Below are positions 11,725-22,916 of a DNA stretch of 64,000 bases, in pieces. Source of the DNA: Klebsiella michiganensis (GTDB taxonomy: Bacteria; Pseudomonadota; Gammaproteobacteria; Enterobacterales; Enterobacteriaceae); NCBI RefSeq assembly GCF_002925905.1, contig NZ_PRDB01000001.1, positions 1,178,001-1,242,000 of the forward strand. The letters run 5' to 3'. A program made the position numbers and the translations under genes. The number at the start of each line of letters is the position of its first letter. The first letter of the stretch is position 1. The notes beneath the pieces are model-generated. The model was not told the DNA's origin. It worked only from the letters and a program-made list of their open reading frames with translations, and made no database searches.

Positions 11725-12637
11725 TAAAATCGCGGTCCTCTTTGGCGGAACCTCCGCTGAACGTGAAGTCTCTCTCAATTCAGGTTCGGCGGTGCTCGCC
11801 GGCCTGCGTGAAGCCGGGGTCGATGCGCACCCGGTCGACCCGCGCGACGTGGATATTACCCAATTGAAAAATATGGGTTTTCAGAAAGCGTTTATTGCCT
11901 TGCACGGTCGCGGCGGTGAAGATGGTACGTTGCAGGGGCTGCTGGAGCTGATTCAACTCCCCTATACCGGCAGCGGCGTGATGGCTTCCGCTATCTCAAT
12001 GGATAAGCTGCGCAGCAAACTGCTGTGGCAGGGTGCCGGGCTGCCGGTTGCGCCGTGGGTTGCGCTAACGCGTAAACAGTTTACCGCGGGGCTTTCCGCT
12101 GAGGTAGAACAGCAGATTTCCGCCCTCGGACTGCCGTTGATTGTTAAACCCAGTCGCGAAGGCTCCAGCGTCGGTATGTCCAAAGTCAGCGAAAGTTGTG
12201 CATTACAAAATGCATTGGCGCTGGCTTTTCAGCATGATGACGAAGTTCTGATTGAAAAATGGCTCAGTGGGCCGGAATTTACCGTCGCTATCGTCGGAGA
12301 AGAAATTTTACCGTCAATACGTATCCAGGCGGCTGGAACCTTCTATGATTATGAAGCAAAGTATCTCTCTGATGAAACGCAATATTTCTGCCCTGGCCTG
12401 GAAGATTCCGCGCGCGAGGCAGAAATCCAGGCTCTGGTGCAAAAAGCCTGGGATAGTCTTGGCTGTTACGGCTGGGGGCGAATTGATGTGATGCTGGACA
12501 GCGATGGCCAGTTTTATCTGCTGGAAGCAAACACCTCTCCTGGCATGACCAGCCATAGCCTGGTGCCCATGGCGGCGCGTCAGGCAGGGATGAGCTTCTC
12601 GCAGCTTGTTGTACGAATTCTGGACCTGGCGGGGTGA
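11717..12637 (+). CDS. ddlB: D-alanine:D-alanine ligase DdlB
   Basis: Cytoplasmic ATP-grasp ligase of 306 residues that makes D-Ala-D-Ala for MurF. It has the N-terminal loop [16 protein letters not shown], the ATP-grasp segment [17 protein letters not shown], and the C-terminal [18 protein letters not shown]. An upstream in-frame start at 11651 lies inside murC and is rejected, because GGAGG at 11706-11710 is correctly placed for the ATG at 11717 and the family length fits. The TGA is followed directly by the ftsQ ATG. Confidence 0.97.
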   Translation: MADKIAVLFGGTSAEREVSLNSGSAVLAGLREAGVDAHPVDPRDVDITQLKNMGFQKAFIALHGRGGEDGTLQGLLELIQLPYTGSGVMASAISMDKLRSKLLWQGAGLPVAPWVALTRKQFTAGLSAEVEQQISALGLPLIVKPSREGSSVGMSKVSESCALQNALALAFQHDDEVLIEKWLSGPEFTVAIVGEEILPSIRIQAAGTFYDYEAKYLSDETQYFCPGLEDSAREAEIQALVQKAWDSLGCYGWGRIDVMLDSDGQFYLLEANTSPGMTSHSLVPMAARQAGMSFSQLVVRILDLAG

Positions 12638-12638
12638 T

Positions 12639-13472
12639 ATGTCGCAGGCTGCGCTGAATACGCGGAACCACGAAGAGGAAGACGAAACCTCTTCGCGTCG
12701 AAGTAATGGCTCTCGTCTGGCGGGTATCTTCTTCCTGCTGGCGGTGCTCTGTACCGTGCTGGTCAGCGGATGGATGGTTCTGGGCTGGATGGAAGATGCA
12801 CAGCGATTACCGCTGTCAAAGATGGTGGTCACCGGTGAGCGTCACTACACGCGCAACGATGATATCCGTCAGGCGATTCTGGCATTAGGGTCGCCGGGCA
12901 CCTTTATGACGCAGGACGTCAACATTATTCAAAGCCAGATTGAACGTCTGCCGTGGATTAAGCAGGCGAGCGTCAGGAAGCAGTGGCCGGACGAATTGAA
13001 GATTCATCTGGTTGAATATGTGCCGATAGCGCGCTGGAATGATCAGCATATGGTAGACGTGGACGGAAATTCTTTCAGCGTGCCGTCAGATCGCACCAGT
13101 AAACAGAATTTACCGATGTTGTACGGCCCGGAAGGCAGTGAGAACGAAGTCCTTCAGGGATACCGCGACATGGGGCAGGTGCTGGCAAAGGATAAATTCA
13201 CGTTGAAAGTAGCGGCAATGACCGCGCGTCGCTCCTGGCAGTTGACGCTTAATAACGACATTAAGCTCAACCTTGGCCGGGGTGACACCATGAAACGGCT
13301 TCAGCGCTTTATGGAACTCTACCCGGTTCTTCAGCAGCAGGCGCAGACCGACGGCAAACGGATAAGCTACGTTGATTTGCGTTATGACTCGGGAGCGGCA
13401 GTCGGTTGGGTACCGGCTCCTGTAGAGGAAACTCAACAACAACAGAATCAGGCACAGGCAGAACAACAATGA
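12639..13472 (+). CDS. ftsQ: cell division protein FtsQ
   Basis: Bitopic inner-membrane scaffold of the FtsQLB complex, 277 residues. A cytoplasmic tail of about 26 residues precedes one membrane helix ([22 protein letters not shown]). The periplasmic POTRA domain follows ([21 protein letters not shown]), then the beta domain. The C-terminus is glutamine-rich. The ATG at 12639 directly after ddlB is preferred over the upstream in-frame start at 12606, which lies within ddlB. It overlaps ftsA in an ATGA junction. Confidence 0.96.
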   Translation: MSQAALNTRNHEEEDETSSRRSNGSRLAGIFFLLAVLCTVLVSGWMVLGWMEDAQRLPLSKMVVTGERHYTRNDDIRQAILALGSPGTFMTQDVNIIQSQIERLPWIKQASVRKQWPDELKIHLVEYVPIARWNDQHMVDVDGNSFSVPSDRTSKQNLPMLYGPEGSENEVLQGYRDMGQVLAKDKFTLKVAAMTARRSWQLTLNNDIKLNLGRGDTMKRLQRFMELYPVLQQQAQTDGKRISYVDLRYDSGAAVGWVPAPVEETQQQQNQAQAEQQ

Positions 13473-14725
13473 TCAAGGCGACGGACAGAAAACTGGTAGT
13501 TGGACTGGAGATTGGCACCGCTAAGGTTGCCGCTTTAGTAGGGGAAGTTCTGCCCGACGGTATGATTAATATCATTGGCGTGGGCAGTTGCCCATCGCGT
13601 GGTATGGATAAAGGCGGAGTGAACGACCTGGAATCCGTGGTGAAATGCGTACAGCGCGCCATTGACCAGGCCGAACTGATGGCGGATTGCCAGATCTCGT
13701 CAGTCTATCTGGCGCTTTCAGGCAAACATATCAGCTGTCAAAATGAAATCGGTATGGTGCCGATTTCTGAAGAAGAAGTGACGCAGGACGACGTAGAGAA
13801 CGTGGTACATACCGCGAAATCGGTTCGCGTGCGCGACGAGCATCGCGTTCTGCACGTTATCCCGCAGGAGTACGCCATCGACTACCAGGAGGGGATTAAA
13901 AACCCCGTAGGACTGTCTGGCGTACGCATGCAGGCGAAAGTGCATTTGATTACCTGCCATAACGATATGGCAAAAAATATTGTCAAAGCGGTGGAACGTT
14001 GCGGTCTGAAAGTCGACCAGCTTATTTTCGCCGGTTTAGCCGCCAGCTATTCCGTATTAACGGAAGACGAACGTGAACTGGGTGTCTGCGTGGTGGATAT
14101 CGGCGGTGGTACAATGGATATTGCGGTCTATACCGGCGGCGCGCTGCGTCATACCAAAGTGATCCCGTACGCGGGCAACGTGGTGACCAGCGATATTGCC
14201 TACGCTTTCGGTACGCCGCCGAGCGACGCAGAAGCCATTAAAGTGCGTCACGGCTGTGCGCTGGGTTCCATCGTTGGTAAAGACGAGAACGTGGAAGTCC
14301 CCAGCGTGGGCGGGCGTCCGCCTCGTAGTCTGCAGCGTCAGACGCTGGCCGAGGTGATTGAGCCACGTTATACCGAATTGCTCAACCTGGTGAATGAAGA
14401 GATCCTGCAGCTGCAGGAACAGCTCCGTCAACAAGGTGTGAAGCACCACCTGGCGGCTGGCATTGTATTAACCGGCGGTGCGGCGCAAATTGAAGGACTT
14501 GCCGCCTGTGCGCAGCGCGTATTCCATACGCAGGTGAGAATTGGCGCGCCGCTGAATATTACCGGATTAACGGATTATGCCCAGGAGCCGTATTACTCGA
14601 CGGCGGTTGGGCTGCTGCACTACGGGAAGGAATCTCATCTCAGTGGTGAAGCAGAGGTGGAAAAACGCGTAACGGTCGGGTCGTGGATCAAACGACTCAA
14701 CAGTTGGTTGCGAAAAGAGTTTTAA
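13469..14725 (+). CDS. ftsA: cell division protein FtsA
   Basis: Actin-like ATPase of 418 residues that tethers FtsZ to the inner membrane and recruits later divisome proteins. The phosphate and adenosine motifs [29 protein letters not shown] and [12 protein letters not shown] are visible. The C-terminus [14 protein letters not shown] is the amphipathic membrane-targeting helix. Two residues are missing just before that helix relative to the E. coli form as I recall it, within the flexible linker. The real start is the ATG at 13469, overlapping the ftsQ stop. Promoters for ftsZ are known inside this gene in E. coli but were not mapped here. Confidence 0.97.
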   Translation: MIKATDRKLVVGLEIGTAKVAALVGEVLPDGMINIIGVGSCPSRGMDKGGVNDLESVVKCVQRAIDQAELMADCQISSVYLALSGKHISCQNEIGMVPISEEEVTQDDVENVVHTAKSVRVRDEHRVLHVIPQEYAIDYQEGIKNPVGLSGVRMQAKVHLITCHNDMAKNIVKAVERCGLKVDQLIFAGLAASYSVLTEDERELGVCVVDIGGGTMDIAVYTGGALRHTKVIPYAGNVVTSDIAYAFGTPPSDAEAIKVRHGCALGSIVGKDENVEVPSVGGRPPRSLQRQTLAEVIEPRYTELLNLVNEEILQLQEQLRQQGVKHHLAAGIVLTGGAAQIEGLAACAQRVFHTQVRIGAPLNITGLTDYAQEPYYSTAVGLLHYGKESHLSGEAEVEKRVTVGSWIKRLNSWLRKEF

Positions 14726-14733
14726 TTTTTTAA

Positions 14734-14758
14734 GAGAACGCAGAAAATTAGCGTTCTC
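14734..14758 (+). other. hairpin in the ftsA-ftsZ spacer
   Basis: A perfect 8-bp inverted repeat (GAGAACGC at 14734-14741 and GCGTTCTC at 14751-14758) with a 9-nt A/T-rich loop. It lies in the 62-nt spacer, ahead of the ftsZ ribosome-binding site. No T-tract follows on the + strand, so it is not a normal terminator. A role in mRNA processing or ftsA/ftsZ differential expression is inference. Confidence 0.5.
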
Positions 14759-14787
14759 AGGCGACAGGCACAACGGAGAGAGAAATT

Positions 14788-15939
14788 ATGTTTGAACCTA
14801 TGGAACTGACCAACGACGCGGTGATTAAAGTCATCGGCGTCGGCGGCGGCGGCGGTAACGCCGTTGAGCACATGGTGCGCGAGCGCATTGAGGGTGTTGA
14901 ATTTTTCGCGGTGAACACCGACGCGCAGGCTCTGCGCAAAACGGCTGTTGGCCAGACTATCCAGATCGGTAGCGGTATTACCAAAGGTCTGGGCGCAGGC
15001 GCAAACCCGGAAGTCGGCCGTAACGCGGCGGATGAAGACCGTGAAGCGCTGCGTGCCGCCCTTGACGGCGCCGATATGGTGTTTATCGCAGCCGGCATGG
15101 GCGGCGGTACCGGAACCGGTGCTGCGCCAGTGGTGGCTGAAGTTGCAAAAGATTTAGGTATCCTGACCGTTGCCGTGGTGACTAAGCCGTTCAATTTTGA
15201 AGGCAAGAAGCGCATGGCGTTCGCTGAGCAGGGCATCACCGAGCTGTCCAAGCATGTGGATTCGCTGATCACCATCCCGAACGACAAGCTGCTGAAGGTT
15301 CTCGGCCGCGGCATTTCTCTGCTCGACGCTTTCGGTGCGGCCAACGACGTGCTGAAAGGCGCGGTGCAGGGTATCGCTGAGCTGATCACCCGCCCAGGCC
15401 TGATGAACGTCGACTTTGCGGACGTGCGTACAGTGATGTCTGAAATGGGCTACGCCATGATGGGCTCCGGCGTGGCGAGCGGTGAAGACCGTGCGGAAGA
15501 AGCGGCTGAAATGGCGATCTCTTCTCCGCTGCTGGAAGATATCGATCTGTCCGGCGCGCGTGGCGTTCTGGTCAACATCACTGCGGGCTTCGACCTGCGT
15601 CTGGATGAGTTCGAGACCGTAGGTAACACTATCCGCGCATTTGCTTCGGATAACGCCACCGTGGTTATCGGTACCTCTCTGGACCCGGATATGAACGACG
15701 AGCTGCGCGTAACCGTCGTTGCTACCGGTATCGGTATGGACAAACGTCCGGAAATCACCCTGGTCACCAACAAACAGGTGCAGCAGCCGGTGATGGATCG
15801 TTACCAGCAGCACGGTATGTCTCCACTGACGCAAGAGCAGAAACCGGCCGCAAAAGTGGTCAACGACAATACGCCGCAGGCTGCGAAAGAGCCAGATTAT
15901 CTGGATATTCCAGCCTTCCTGCGTAAGCAAGCCGATTAA
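14788..15939 (+). CDS. ftsZ: cell division GTPase FtsZ
   Basis: Tubulin homologue of 383 residues that polymerises into the cytokinetic ring. The tubulin signature [19 protein letters not shown] is present, with the N-terminal [13 protein letters not shown] loop and the T7 region [12 protein letters not shown] variable linker leads to the conserved C-terminal peptide [14 protein letters not shown], which binds FtsA, ZipA, ZapD and others. GGAGAGAGA at 14774-14782 is a strong ribosome-binding site, fitting the high level this protein needs. The ZapD gene lies further along the window. Confidence 0.98.
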   Translation: MFEPMELTNDAVIKVIGVGGGGGNAVEHMVRERIEGVEFFAVNTDAQALRKTAVGQTIQIGSGITKGLGAGANPEVGRNAADEDREALRAALDGADMVFIAAGMGGGTGTGAAPVVAEVAKDLGILTVAVVTKPFNFEGKKRMAFAEQGITELSKHVDSLITIPNDKLLKVLGRGISLLDAFGAANDVLKGAVQGIAELITRPGLMNVDFADVRTVMSEMGYAMMGSGVASGEDRAEEAAEMAISSPLLEDIDLSGARGVLVNITAGFDLRLDEFETVGNTIRAFASDNATVVIGTSLDPDMNDELRVTVVATGIGMDKRPEITLVTNKQVQQPVMDRYQQHGMSPLTQEQKPAAKVVNDNTPQAAKEPDYLDIPAFLRKQAD

Positions 15940-15953
15940 GAATTGGCTGGAAG

Positions 15954-15982
15954 TTGGGCATCTGCGCTCTTTGTGCTAAACT
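15954..15982 (+). promoter_or_regulatory. probable sigma70 promoter for lpxC
   Basis: TTGGGC at 15954-15959 and TAAACT at 15977-15982 are separated by exactly 17 bp, just after ftsZ, placing a start near 15989 and a leader of about 50 nt before lpxC. A second TATAGT hexamer lies at 15996-16001 with a less favourable 19-bp spacing from TTGTGC at 15971. No experimental support is available here. Confidence 0.55.
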
Positions 15983-16018
15983 GGCCTGCCGAATGTATAG
16001 TACACTTCGGTTGGATAG

Positions 16019-16957
<939 letters not shown>

Positions 16958-16977
16958 GTCAGACCCGGCAGTAAATT

Positions 16978-17030
16978 CGACTGGTAACCTGGTACTCTCT
17001 CCGGCCAGGGAGCCAGTCGTTTTCTTTTTT
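16978..17030 (+). terminator. probable terminator after lpxC
   Basis: Nested stem: CGACTGG (16978-16984) pairs with CCAGTCG (17013-17019), with an inner CCTGG/CCAGG pair. It is followed by a T-rich run ending about 17030. The remaining stretch to secM shows nothing else that I can identify. Confidence 0.65.
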
Positions 17031-17204
17031 ATATTCCCGCTGCGTCCTGCTTTGATTTTTAACTGCATTTTTTGCGCGTTCGTTCCTTTTTTAAACGTTT
17101 TTCCCCCGCCTGAGACCTCATTCCTGCTGCCGTGACGGCGTATTAATGTTAGTATTTGGACGCAAAATATTTCTTAGGGTTGCTACCAACAAAAGGTAAC
17201 GTAA

Positions 17205-17714
17205 GTGAGTGGATTGCTGACGCGCTGGCGACAGTTTGGCAGACGGTATTTCTGGCCGCATCTCCTGTTGGGGATGGTCGCGGCTAGCCTCGGCCTGCCT
17301 GCGCTTAGCAATGGTCATGAGCATGAGACCGCGTCGCCCGCTAAAACGACGTCCAGCAACCATAATCCTGCTAAAGTTAATTTTTCTCAGCTAGCGCTGC
17401 TGGAATCTTCCAGTCGTCGGCCCAATTTCACGGTTGATTACTGGCATCAGCACGCCATTCGTACGGTCATTCGCCACCTCTCTTTTGCGATGGCCCCGCA
17501 GGCGCTGCCGGTAGTGGAAGAGTCTTCACCGCTTCAGGCGCAGCATCTGGCCCTTCTCGACACGCTTAGCGCGCTGTTGACGCAGGAGAGCAAACCTCCG
17601 GCCATTGTTCATCTGGCGGCATATAACCCCTCTATTTCCCACTGTGCGTTTCGCGTCTGTACCTGGATTAGCCAGGTGGCCGGCATACGCGCAGGGCCTC
17701 AACGTCTCAGCTAA
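17205..17714 (+). CDS. secM: secretion monitor SecM
   Basis: A 169-residue exported regulatory peptide that senses Sec activity. It stalls its own ribosome until pulled by the translocase, and the stall exposes the secA ribosome-binding site. It has the long SecM-type signal peptide ([21 protein letters not shown]). The middle contains [23 protein letters not shown], as in the family. The C-terminus keeps the arrest pattern F-x4-WI-x4-GIRAGP. The stretch of about 30 residues before the arrest site differs clearly from the E. coli protein. The start is GTG at 17205. secA follows after 62 nt. Confidence 0.95.
   Translation: MSGLLTRWRQFGRRYFWPHLLLGMVAASLGLPALSNGHEHETASPAKTTSSNHNPAKVNFSQLALLESSSRRPNFTVDYWHQHAIRTVIRHLSFAMAPQALPVVEESSPLQAQHLALLDTLSALLTQESKPPAIVHLAAYNPSISHCAFRVCTWISQVAGIRAGPQRLS
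17649..17699 (+). promoter_or_regulatory. SecM translation arrest site
   Basis: Residues 149-165 of SecM read [17 protein letters not shown]. All positions known to be needed for stalling in E. coli (Phe, Trp-Ile, and Gly-Ile-Arg-Ala-Gly-Pro) are kept at the same spacing, while the variable positions differ. Stalling here is expected to open the secA translation-initiation region downstream. Confidence 0.9.
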
Positions 17715-17776
17715 ACCAAAAACGGACCATTCTATTTTTTTGTGACTCCGCACCGCGGGGCGTTTGAGATTTTATT

Positions 17777-20482
17777 ATGCTAATCAAATTATTAACTAAA
17801 GTATTCGGTAGTCGTAACGACCGTACGCTGCGTCGTATGCGCAAAGCCGTCAACGTGATCAACGCCATGGAACCGTCCATGGAAAAACTGTCCGACGACG
17901 AACTGAAAGGGAAAACCGCTGAGTTCCGCGCTCGCCTGGAAAAAGGCGAAGCCCTGGAGAGCCTGATCCCGGAAGCCTTTGCCGTCGTGCGTGAAGCCAG
18001 TAAACGCGTCTTCGGCATGCGTCACTTTGACGTTCAGCTGCTGGGCGGCATGGTTCTCAACGACCGCTGTATTGCAGAAATGCGTACCGGTGAAGGTAAA
18101 ACGCTGACCGCAACTCTGCCTGCCTATCTGAATGCGCTGACCGGTAAAGGCGTTCACGTGGTGACCGTCAACGACTATCTGGCGCAGCGTGATGCCGAGA
18201 ACAACCGCCCGCTGTTTGAATTCCTGGGGATGACCGTTGGCATTAACATGTCCGGCCTGCCTGCGCCGGCCAAGCGTGAAGCCTACGCAGCCGATATTAC
18301 TTACGGTACCAACAACGAATACGGCTTTGACTATCTGCGCGACAATATGGCCTTCAGTCCTGAAGAGCGCGTCCAGCGCAAACTGCACTATGCGCTGGTG
18401 GATGAAGTCGACTCCATTCTGATCGATGAAGCGCGTACCCCGCTTATTATTTCCGGCCCGGCTGAAGACAGCTCGGAAATGTATAAGAAGGTGAACAAGA
18501 TCATTCCGCACCTGGTGCGTCAGGATAAAGAAGACTCCGAAACCTTTACCGGCGAAGGGCACTTCTCCGTCGATGAGAAAGCGCGTCAGGTAAACCTGAC
18601 CGAACGCGGCCTGGTGTTGATTGAAGAGCTGCTGGTGAATGAAGGTATTATGGAAGAAGGCGAGTCGCTGTACTCACCGACCAATATCATGCTGATGCAC
18701 CACGTGACCGCCGCGCTGCGCGCGCATGTGCTGTTCACCCGCGATGTTGATTACATCGTGAAAGATGGCGAAGTGATCATCGTCGACGAACACACCGGCC
18801 GTACGATGCAGGGGCGCCGCTGGTCCGATGGCCTGCACCAGGCCGTTGAAGCGAAAGAAGGCGTTGATATTCAGAACGAGAACCAGACGCTGGCTTCAAT
18901 TACCTTCCAGAACTATTTCCGCCTGTACGAGAAGCTGGCAGGGATGACCGGTACCGCCGATACCGAAGCGTTTGAATTTAGCTCAATCTATAAGCTGGAT
19001 ACCGTTGTGGTTCCGACCAACCGTCCGATGATTCGTAAAGACATGGCGGACCTGGTCTATATGACCGAAGCGGAAAAAATTCAGGCCATTATCGAAGATA
19101 TTAAGCAGCGTACCGCCGCGGGGCAGCCGGTGCTGGTGGGTACCATTTCTATCGAAAAATCAGAAGTGGTCTCTAATGAATTAACGAAGGCGGGCATCAA
19201 GCACAACGTGCTGAACGCGAAATTCCACGCCAGCGAAGCGGACATCGTTGCGCAGGCGGGCTATCCGTCTGCGGTAACCATTGCAACTAACATGGCCGGC
19301 CGTGGTACCGACATTATGCTTGGCGGTAGCTGGCAGGCCGAGGTCGCCCAGCTGGAAGACCCGACTCCAGAACAGATTGCGCAGATCAAAGCCGACTGGC
19401 AGGTTCGTCACGATGCGGTACTGGCTGCGGGCGGTTTGCATATCATCGGCACCGAACGCCATGAATCCCGCCGTATTGATAACCAGCTCCGCGGTCGTTC
19501 AGGCCGTCAGGGGGACGCCGGTTCTTCCCGTTTCTATCTGTCGATGGAAGATGCCCTGATGCGTATCTTCGCGTCTGACCGCGTGTCCGGCATGATGCGT
19601 AAACTGGGTATGAAGCCGGGTGAGGCTATCGAGCATCCATGGGTGACCAAAGCGATTGCCAACGCGCAGCGTAAAGTCGAGAGCCGCAACTTCGATATTC
19701 GTAAGCAGCTGCTGGAATATGACGATGTGGCTAACGATCAGCGTCGCGCTATTTACACCCAGCGTAATGAGCTGCTCGATGTGACCGACGTGAGCGAGAC
19801 GATTAACAGCATTCGTGAAGACGTATTTAAAGCGACCATCGATGCCCATATTCCTCCGCAGTCTCTGGAAGAGATGTGGGATATTGAAGGCCTGCAGGAG
19901 CGTCTGAAAAATGACTTCGACCTCGAGTTGCCGCTCAAAGAGTGGCTGGATAAAGAGCCGGAGCTTCATGAAGAAACGCTGCGTGAGCGCATTCTGCAGA
20001 GCGCCATTGAAACCTATCAGCGTAAGGAAGAAGTGGTTGGCGCTGAGATGATGCGTCACTTTGAAAAAGGCGTCATGCTGCAAACGCTGGACTCCCTATG
20101 GAAAGAGCACCTGGCGGCGATGGACTACCTGCGTCAGGGGATCCACCTGCGCGGCTATGCGCAGAAAGATCCGAAGCAGGAATATAAGCGTGAATCTTTC
20201 TCCATGTTCGCTTCAATGCTGGAATCCCTGAAATATGAAGTGATCAGTACCCTGAGCAAAGTTCAGGTGCGGATGCCGGAAGAGGTTGAGGCGATGGAGC
20301 AGCAGCGTCGTGAAGAAGCTGAGCGTCTGGCGCAGATGCAGCAACTGAGCCATCAGGACGATGATAGCGCAGCCGCGGCCGCGCTGGCTGAACAAACCGG
20401 CGAGCGTAAAGTGGGTCGTAACGATCCTTGCCCGTGCGGTTCTGGCAAAAAATACAAGCAGTGCCACGGTCGCCTGAGCTAA
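17777..20482 (+). CDS. secA: protein translocase ATPase SecA
   Basis: The 901-residue motor of the SecYEG translocon, peripheral at the inner membrane. The Walker A motif is [13 protein letters not shown] near residue 105. The DEAD-type Walker B is [16 protein letters not shown]. The second nucleotide fold includes [14 protein letters not shown] and GRSGRQGD. The C-terminal zinc motif [14 protein letters not shown] binds SecB and lipid. The upstream spacer can pair GC-rich segments near 17747-17760 with sequence ahead of the start, consistent with SecM-controlled access to the ribosome-binding site. Confidence 0.98.
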   Translation: MLIKLLTKVFGSRNDRTLRRMRKAVNVINAMEPSMEKLSDDELKGKTAEFRARLEKGEALESLIPEAFAVVREASKRVFGMRHFDVQLLGGMVLNDRCIAEMRTGEGKTLTATLPAYLNALTGKGVHVVTVNDYLAQRDAENNRPLFEFLGMTVGINMSGLPAPAKREAYAADITYGTNNEYGFDYLRDNMAFSPEERVQRKLHYALVDEVDSILIDEARTPLIISGPAEDSSEMYKKVNKIIPHLVRQDKEDSETFTGEGHFSVDEKARQVNLTERGLVLIEELLVNEGIMEEGESLYSPTNIMLMHHVTAALRAHVLFTRDVDYIVKDGEVIIVDEHTGRTMQGRRWSDGLHQAVEAKEGVDIQNENQTLASITFQNYFRLYEKLAGMTGTADTEAFEFSSIYKLDTVVVPTNRPMIRKDMADLVYMTEAEKIQAIIEDIKQRTAAGQPVLVGTISIEKSEVVSNELTKAGIKHNVLNAKFHASEADIVAQAGYPSAVTIATNMAGRGTDIMLGGSWQAEVAQLEDPTPEQIAQIKADWQVRHDAVLAAGGLHIIGTERHESRRIDNQLRGRSGRQGDAGSSRFYLSMEDALMRIFASDRVSGMMRKLGMKPGEAIEHPWVTKAIANAQRKVESRNFDIRKQLLEYDDVANDQRRAIYTQRNELLDVTDVSETINSIREDVFKATIDAHIPPQSLEEMWDIEGLQERLKNDFDLELPLKEWLDKEPELHEETLRERILQSAIETYQRKEEVVGAEMMRHFEKGVMLQTLDSLWKEHLAAMDYLRQGIHLRGYAQKDPKQEYKRESFSMFASMLESLKYEVISTLSKVQVRMPEEVEAMEQQRREEAERLAQMQQLSHQDDDSAAAAALAEQTGERKVGRNDPCPCGSGKKYKQCHGRLS

Positions 20483-20505
20483 GCTTTTACAATATTGAAT
20501 ACCAG

Positions 20506-20529
20506 GGCGCAGATATCTGCGCCTTTTTT
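20506..20529 (+). terminator. terminator after secA
   Basis: Perfect palindrome GGCGCAGATATCTGCGCC at 20506-20523 followed by six T residues. It lies only 15 nt ahead of mutT, so mutT may be expressed by read-through or by a promoter within secA. Confidence 0.8.
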
Positions 20530-20543
20530 ATGGAATGAAGACA

Positions 20544-20945
20544 ATGAAAACGCTGCAAATTTCAGTGGGTATTATCCGTAATTCGCAAGGGGAGATTTTT
20601 ATCACTCAGCGGGCCGCCGATGCGCATATGGCGAACAAGCTTGAATTCCCGGGCGGTAAAATTGAAGAGGGCGAGTCGTCCGAACAGGCCTTAGTACGTG
20701 AGCTGCAGGAAGAGGTCGGCATTACAGCCAAAGCTTACAGCCTGTTTGATAAGCTGGAGTACCAGTTTCCCGATCGCCATATCACGCTATGGTTCTGGCT
20801 GGTGAACAGCTGGGAAGGCGAGCCGTGGGGGAAAGAAGGGCAGCCGGGCCGCTGGATTGCGCAGAGCGCGCTCGTTGCTGAGGATTTTCCGCCGGCAAAC
20901 GAACCCGTCATTACGAAGTTAATTCAAGGTTCTCTGATCGGGTAG
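20544..20945 (+). CDS. mutT: 8-oxo-dGTP diphosphatase MutT
   Basis: Nudix hydrolase of about 133 residues that removes 8-oxo-dGTP from the nucleotide pool and prevents A:T to C:G transversions. The Nudix box starts GGKIEEGESSEQALVRELQE and ends EVGI, matching GX5EX7REUXEEXGU. The protein is slightly longer at the C-terminus than in E. coli. ATGs at 20535 and 20544 are both in frame. The second is chosen because GGAA at 20532-20535 is spaced for it and the product then begins MKTLQISVGIIRN. Confidence 0.94.
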   Translation: MKTLQISVGIIRNSQGEIFITQRAADAHMANKLEFPGGKIEEGESSEQALVRELQEEVGITAKAYSLFDKLEYQFPDRHITLWFWLVNSWEGEPWGKEGQPGRWIAQSALVAEDFPPANEPVITKLIQGSLIG

Positions 20946-20968
20946 GGGCGCCTGCATCCGGCAAATCA

Positions 20969-20992
20969 GGGCGGGCCTGTACATGCCCGCCC
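20969..20992. terminator. hairpin between mutT and yacG
   Basis: GGGCGGGC at 20969-20976 and GCCCGCCC at 20985-20992 form a perfect 8-bp stem with an 8-nt loop between the convergent mutT and yacG genes. There is no clear T-tract on either strand, so its strength as an intrinsic terminator is uncertain. Confidence 0.5.
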
Positions 20993-21000
20993 GAAATCCG

Positions 21001-21195
21001 TTACTCTTTTTCTTCGCTCCAGCCGTCGCTATCTGACAGATCGCTGCTGCTTGGGATACGTTTCTCTTCCGCTGCCCATTCGCCTAAATCGATAAGCTGA
21101 CAGCGTTTGGAGCAGAACGGGCGATGCGGGCTCTGCTCATTCCAGACCACAATTTTGCCGCAGGTTGGGCAGTTGACGGTTATCTCTTCTGACAT
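21001..21195 (-). CDS. yacG: DNA gyrase inhibitor YacG (zinc protein)
   Basis: A 64-residue zinc-binding protein. Four cysteines (9, 12, 28, 32) lie in CPTCGK and FCSKRCQ, forming one treble-clef-like site. The C-terminal tail is acidic. In E. coli YacG binds GyrB and inhibits gyrase. It is the last gene of a coaE-zapD-yacG operon, 9 nt after zapD. Length matches the family. Confidence 0.95.
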   Translation of the reverse strand: MSEEITVNCPTCGKIVVWNEQSPHRPFCSKRCQLIDLGEWAAEEKRIPSSSDLSDSDGWSEEKE

Positions 21196-21204
21196 ATTGA
21201 CTCC

Positions 21205-21948
21205 TTAACAGCAGGCCAGTTCAAAATCAAAACGCTCTGGCACGATGCCGTGCTCGCTGTCCAGCGGCATAAAGCGGATGGCAAAGCGGCTCTTGTGGCC
21301 TGATATTTGGGGGTAGAGCTGGCTGGCAAGATCCAACCGCAGACGCAGCAGATCGGCATCTTCGCCGTTGTCCTGATAAAAACCGTTCAGGCTGGTCTGC
21401 TTACGGAAGGGGGCCGAGTTACGGATGAGATCGAGAATGAGCATCAGCGATTGCGTCAACGGTTCCAGGCTGGCCAGCCACTTACCGACCTGCTCATCGC
21501 GATATTCCTGCGGCATATGCAGCCAGATGTGCAGCGTCGGAAGATCGAAGCTACAGCAGCCGCCCGGGATACTCAGGCGTTGGCGTACCAGGGCGATCAG
21601 GCGATCCTCTCGCAGGTACTGGCCGATACGCGGCGCCGACATTAACGTACTGCCTGATTGCTTCAGCTGCTGACGCAGTTCGTTGATACGATCCTGATCA
21701 ACCCCAGGGACTTCCGCCCAGGATTGCAGCTTCCTCTGCTGGCGATCCAGCTCTTTCATCAGATCGGTACGTACTTCACCGCGTTCAAAAACATCTAAAA
21801 GATCGCCGATATTGCGGAAAAAATGCAGCGCATCCGCATGGCTGGTAATGGCGGGATGTACGGTCAGCTGCTGGAGCAAAAACTCAATACGCAGCCAGGT
21901 GCGCATTTTTTCATTAAGCGGATGTTCAAATAGAACAGGGGTAGACAT
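21205..21948 (-). CDS. zapD: Z-ring associated protein ZapD
   Basis: Cytoplasmic protein of 247 residues that bundles FtsZ filaments through the FtsZ C-terminal peptide; the FtsZ encoded in this window carries the matching DYLDIPAFL tail. The N-terminal sequence [24 protein letters not shown] and the helical core with [17 protein letters not shown] are family features. Its start codon shares one base with the coaE stop (TAATG), so the two are probably translationally coupled. Confidence 0.95.
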   Translation of the reverse strand: MSTPVLFEHPLNEKMRTWLRIEFLLQQLTVHPAITSHADALHFFRNIGDLLDVFERGEVRTDLMKELDRQQRKLQSWAEVPGVDQDRINELRQQLKQSGSTLMSAPRIGQYLREDRLIALVRQRLSIPGGCCSFDLPTLHIWLHMPQEYRDEQVGKWLASLEPLTQSLMLILDLIRNSAPFRKQTSLNGFYQDNGEDADLLRLRLDLASQLYPQISGHKSRFAIRFMPLDSEHGIVPERFDFELACC

Positions 21949-22568
21949 TACGGTTTTTCCTGTGAGGCGGCCTGCGTTGCCAGCTGTTGATACTTTGCAT
22001 GCAGGCGGGCGACAGCTGATGCGATGGCATCAGGTGAACCCATATTTTCAATAACATCATCCGCAACGGCAAGGCGCTGCTCGCGCGTTGCCTGAGCGGC
22101 AAGAATATGTTCCGCATGTTGCCGACTGACCCGATCGCGAAGCATCGTGCGCGCTATCTGCGTCTCTTTCGGCACATCGACAACAAGGACCCGATCGGCT
22201 TTGGCGGACAAACGGTTTTCGACCAGTAAAGGTACAACCCAGAGAATATAAGACGAGGTGGCAAGCTGCATCTGGCGACGCGTTTCCTGCTGAATTTGCG
22301 GGTGCAGCAGCGCGTTTAGCCAGTTCTTATCCTCTGCGTGAGCGAAAATATGCTCACGCAGAGCGCGACGGTTAAGGGTGCCATCTTTATTCAGGATCTG
22401 CGGACCGAAGCGTTGAGCAATCGCGTTTAGCCCCGGAGTACCGGGCTCGACCACCTGGCGCGCGATAATGTCAGCATCAATAACGTTAACCCCGAGGTGT
22501 GAGAATGCGTCGGCTACGGTACTTTTACCGCTACCGATGCCGCCTGTTAACGCTACCGTGTATGTCAT
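21948..22568 (-). CDS. coaE: dephospho-CoA kinase CoaE
   Basis: P-loop kinase of 206 residues that catalyses the last step of coenzyme A synthesis, phosphorylating the 3'-hydroxyl of dephospho-CoA. The ATP loop is [17 protein letters not shown] at the N-terminus, followed by [13 protein letters not shown] and the helical CoA domain. The ATG at 22568 gives the usual length; a TTG three codons upstream (22577) is a possible alternative. It is the first gene of the coaE-zapD-yacG operon, divergent from guaC. Confidence 0.95.
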   Translation of the reverse strand: MTYTVALTGGIGSGKSTVADAFSHLGVNVIDADIIARQVVEPGTPGLNAIAQRFGPQILNKDGTLNRRALREHIFAHAEDKNWLNALLHPQIQQETRRQMQLATSSYILWVVPLLVENRLSAKADRVLVVDVPKETQIARTMLRDRVSRQHAEHILAAQATREQRLAVADDVIENMGSPDAIASAVARLHAKYQQLATQAASQEKP

Positions 22569-22916
22569 ACACCTCAATCCTGAAACTGACTACATGCACA
22601 TTTTTCAATAACAGAGCCGTGATTTACGACGCGACGACGCCACTGCGACAGTGGTTTTATCGACGTGATATCAACCAATAAATGGCTGTCACCACGTACC
22701 CTGGTTCTTTTTGCGCATGTAAATCAAATGGTTAAAAATGATACGCCTGCGATGGGATATCGCAAATTCGCTTTTGGCTGTTCACCAGGTAAATTTATAC
22801 GATTGTAGCGTAAAAAAAGTGAAAATCGCAGTCTTGCGCGGCCATGATTCGTGCGTATGATAACGTCACTGGAGTTGTGCTCTCACAATAATGCAATTAA
22901 CCCCAGGAATTCGCAC
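22569..22916. other. divergent spacer coaE / guaC
   Basis: A 348-bp non-coding stretch, A/T-richer than its flanks. It holds the likely guaC promoter near its right end. I see no convincing ORF, RNA gene or repeat; the coaE promoter must lie here on the minus strand but no strong hexamer pair stands out. Confidence 0.6.
22834..22861 (+). promoter_or_regulatory. probable guaC promoter
   Basis: TTGCGC at 22834-22839 and TATGAT at 22856-22861 are separated by 16 bp. The predicted start near 22868 leaves a leader of about 50 nt before the guaC ATG at 22917. Confidence 0.5.

Noticed and set aside
20483-20543. mutT as a strict secA operon member.
   Set aside because: A strong intrinsic terminator sits in the spacer, so simple co-transcription cannot be assumed; mutT was annotated without that claim.
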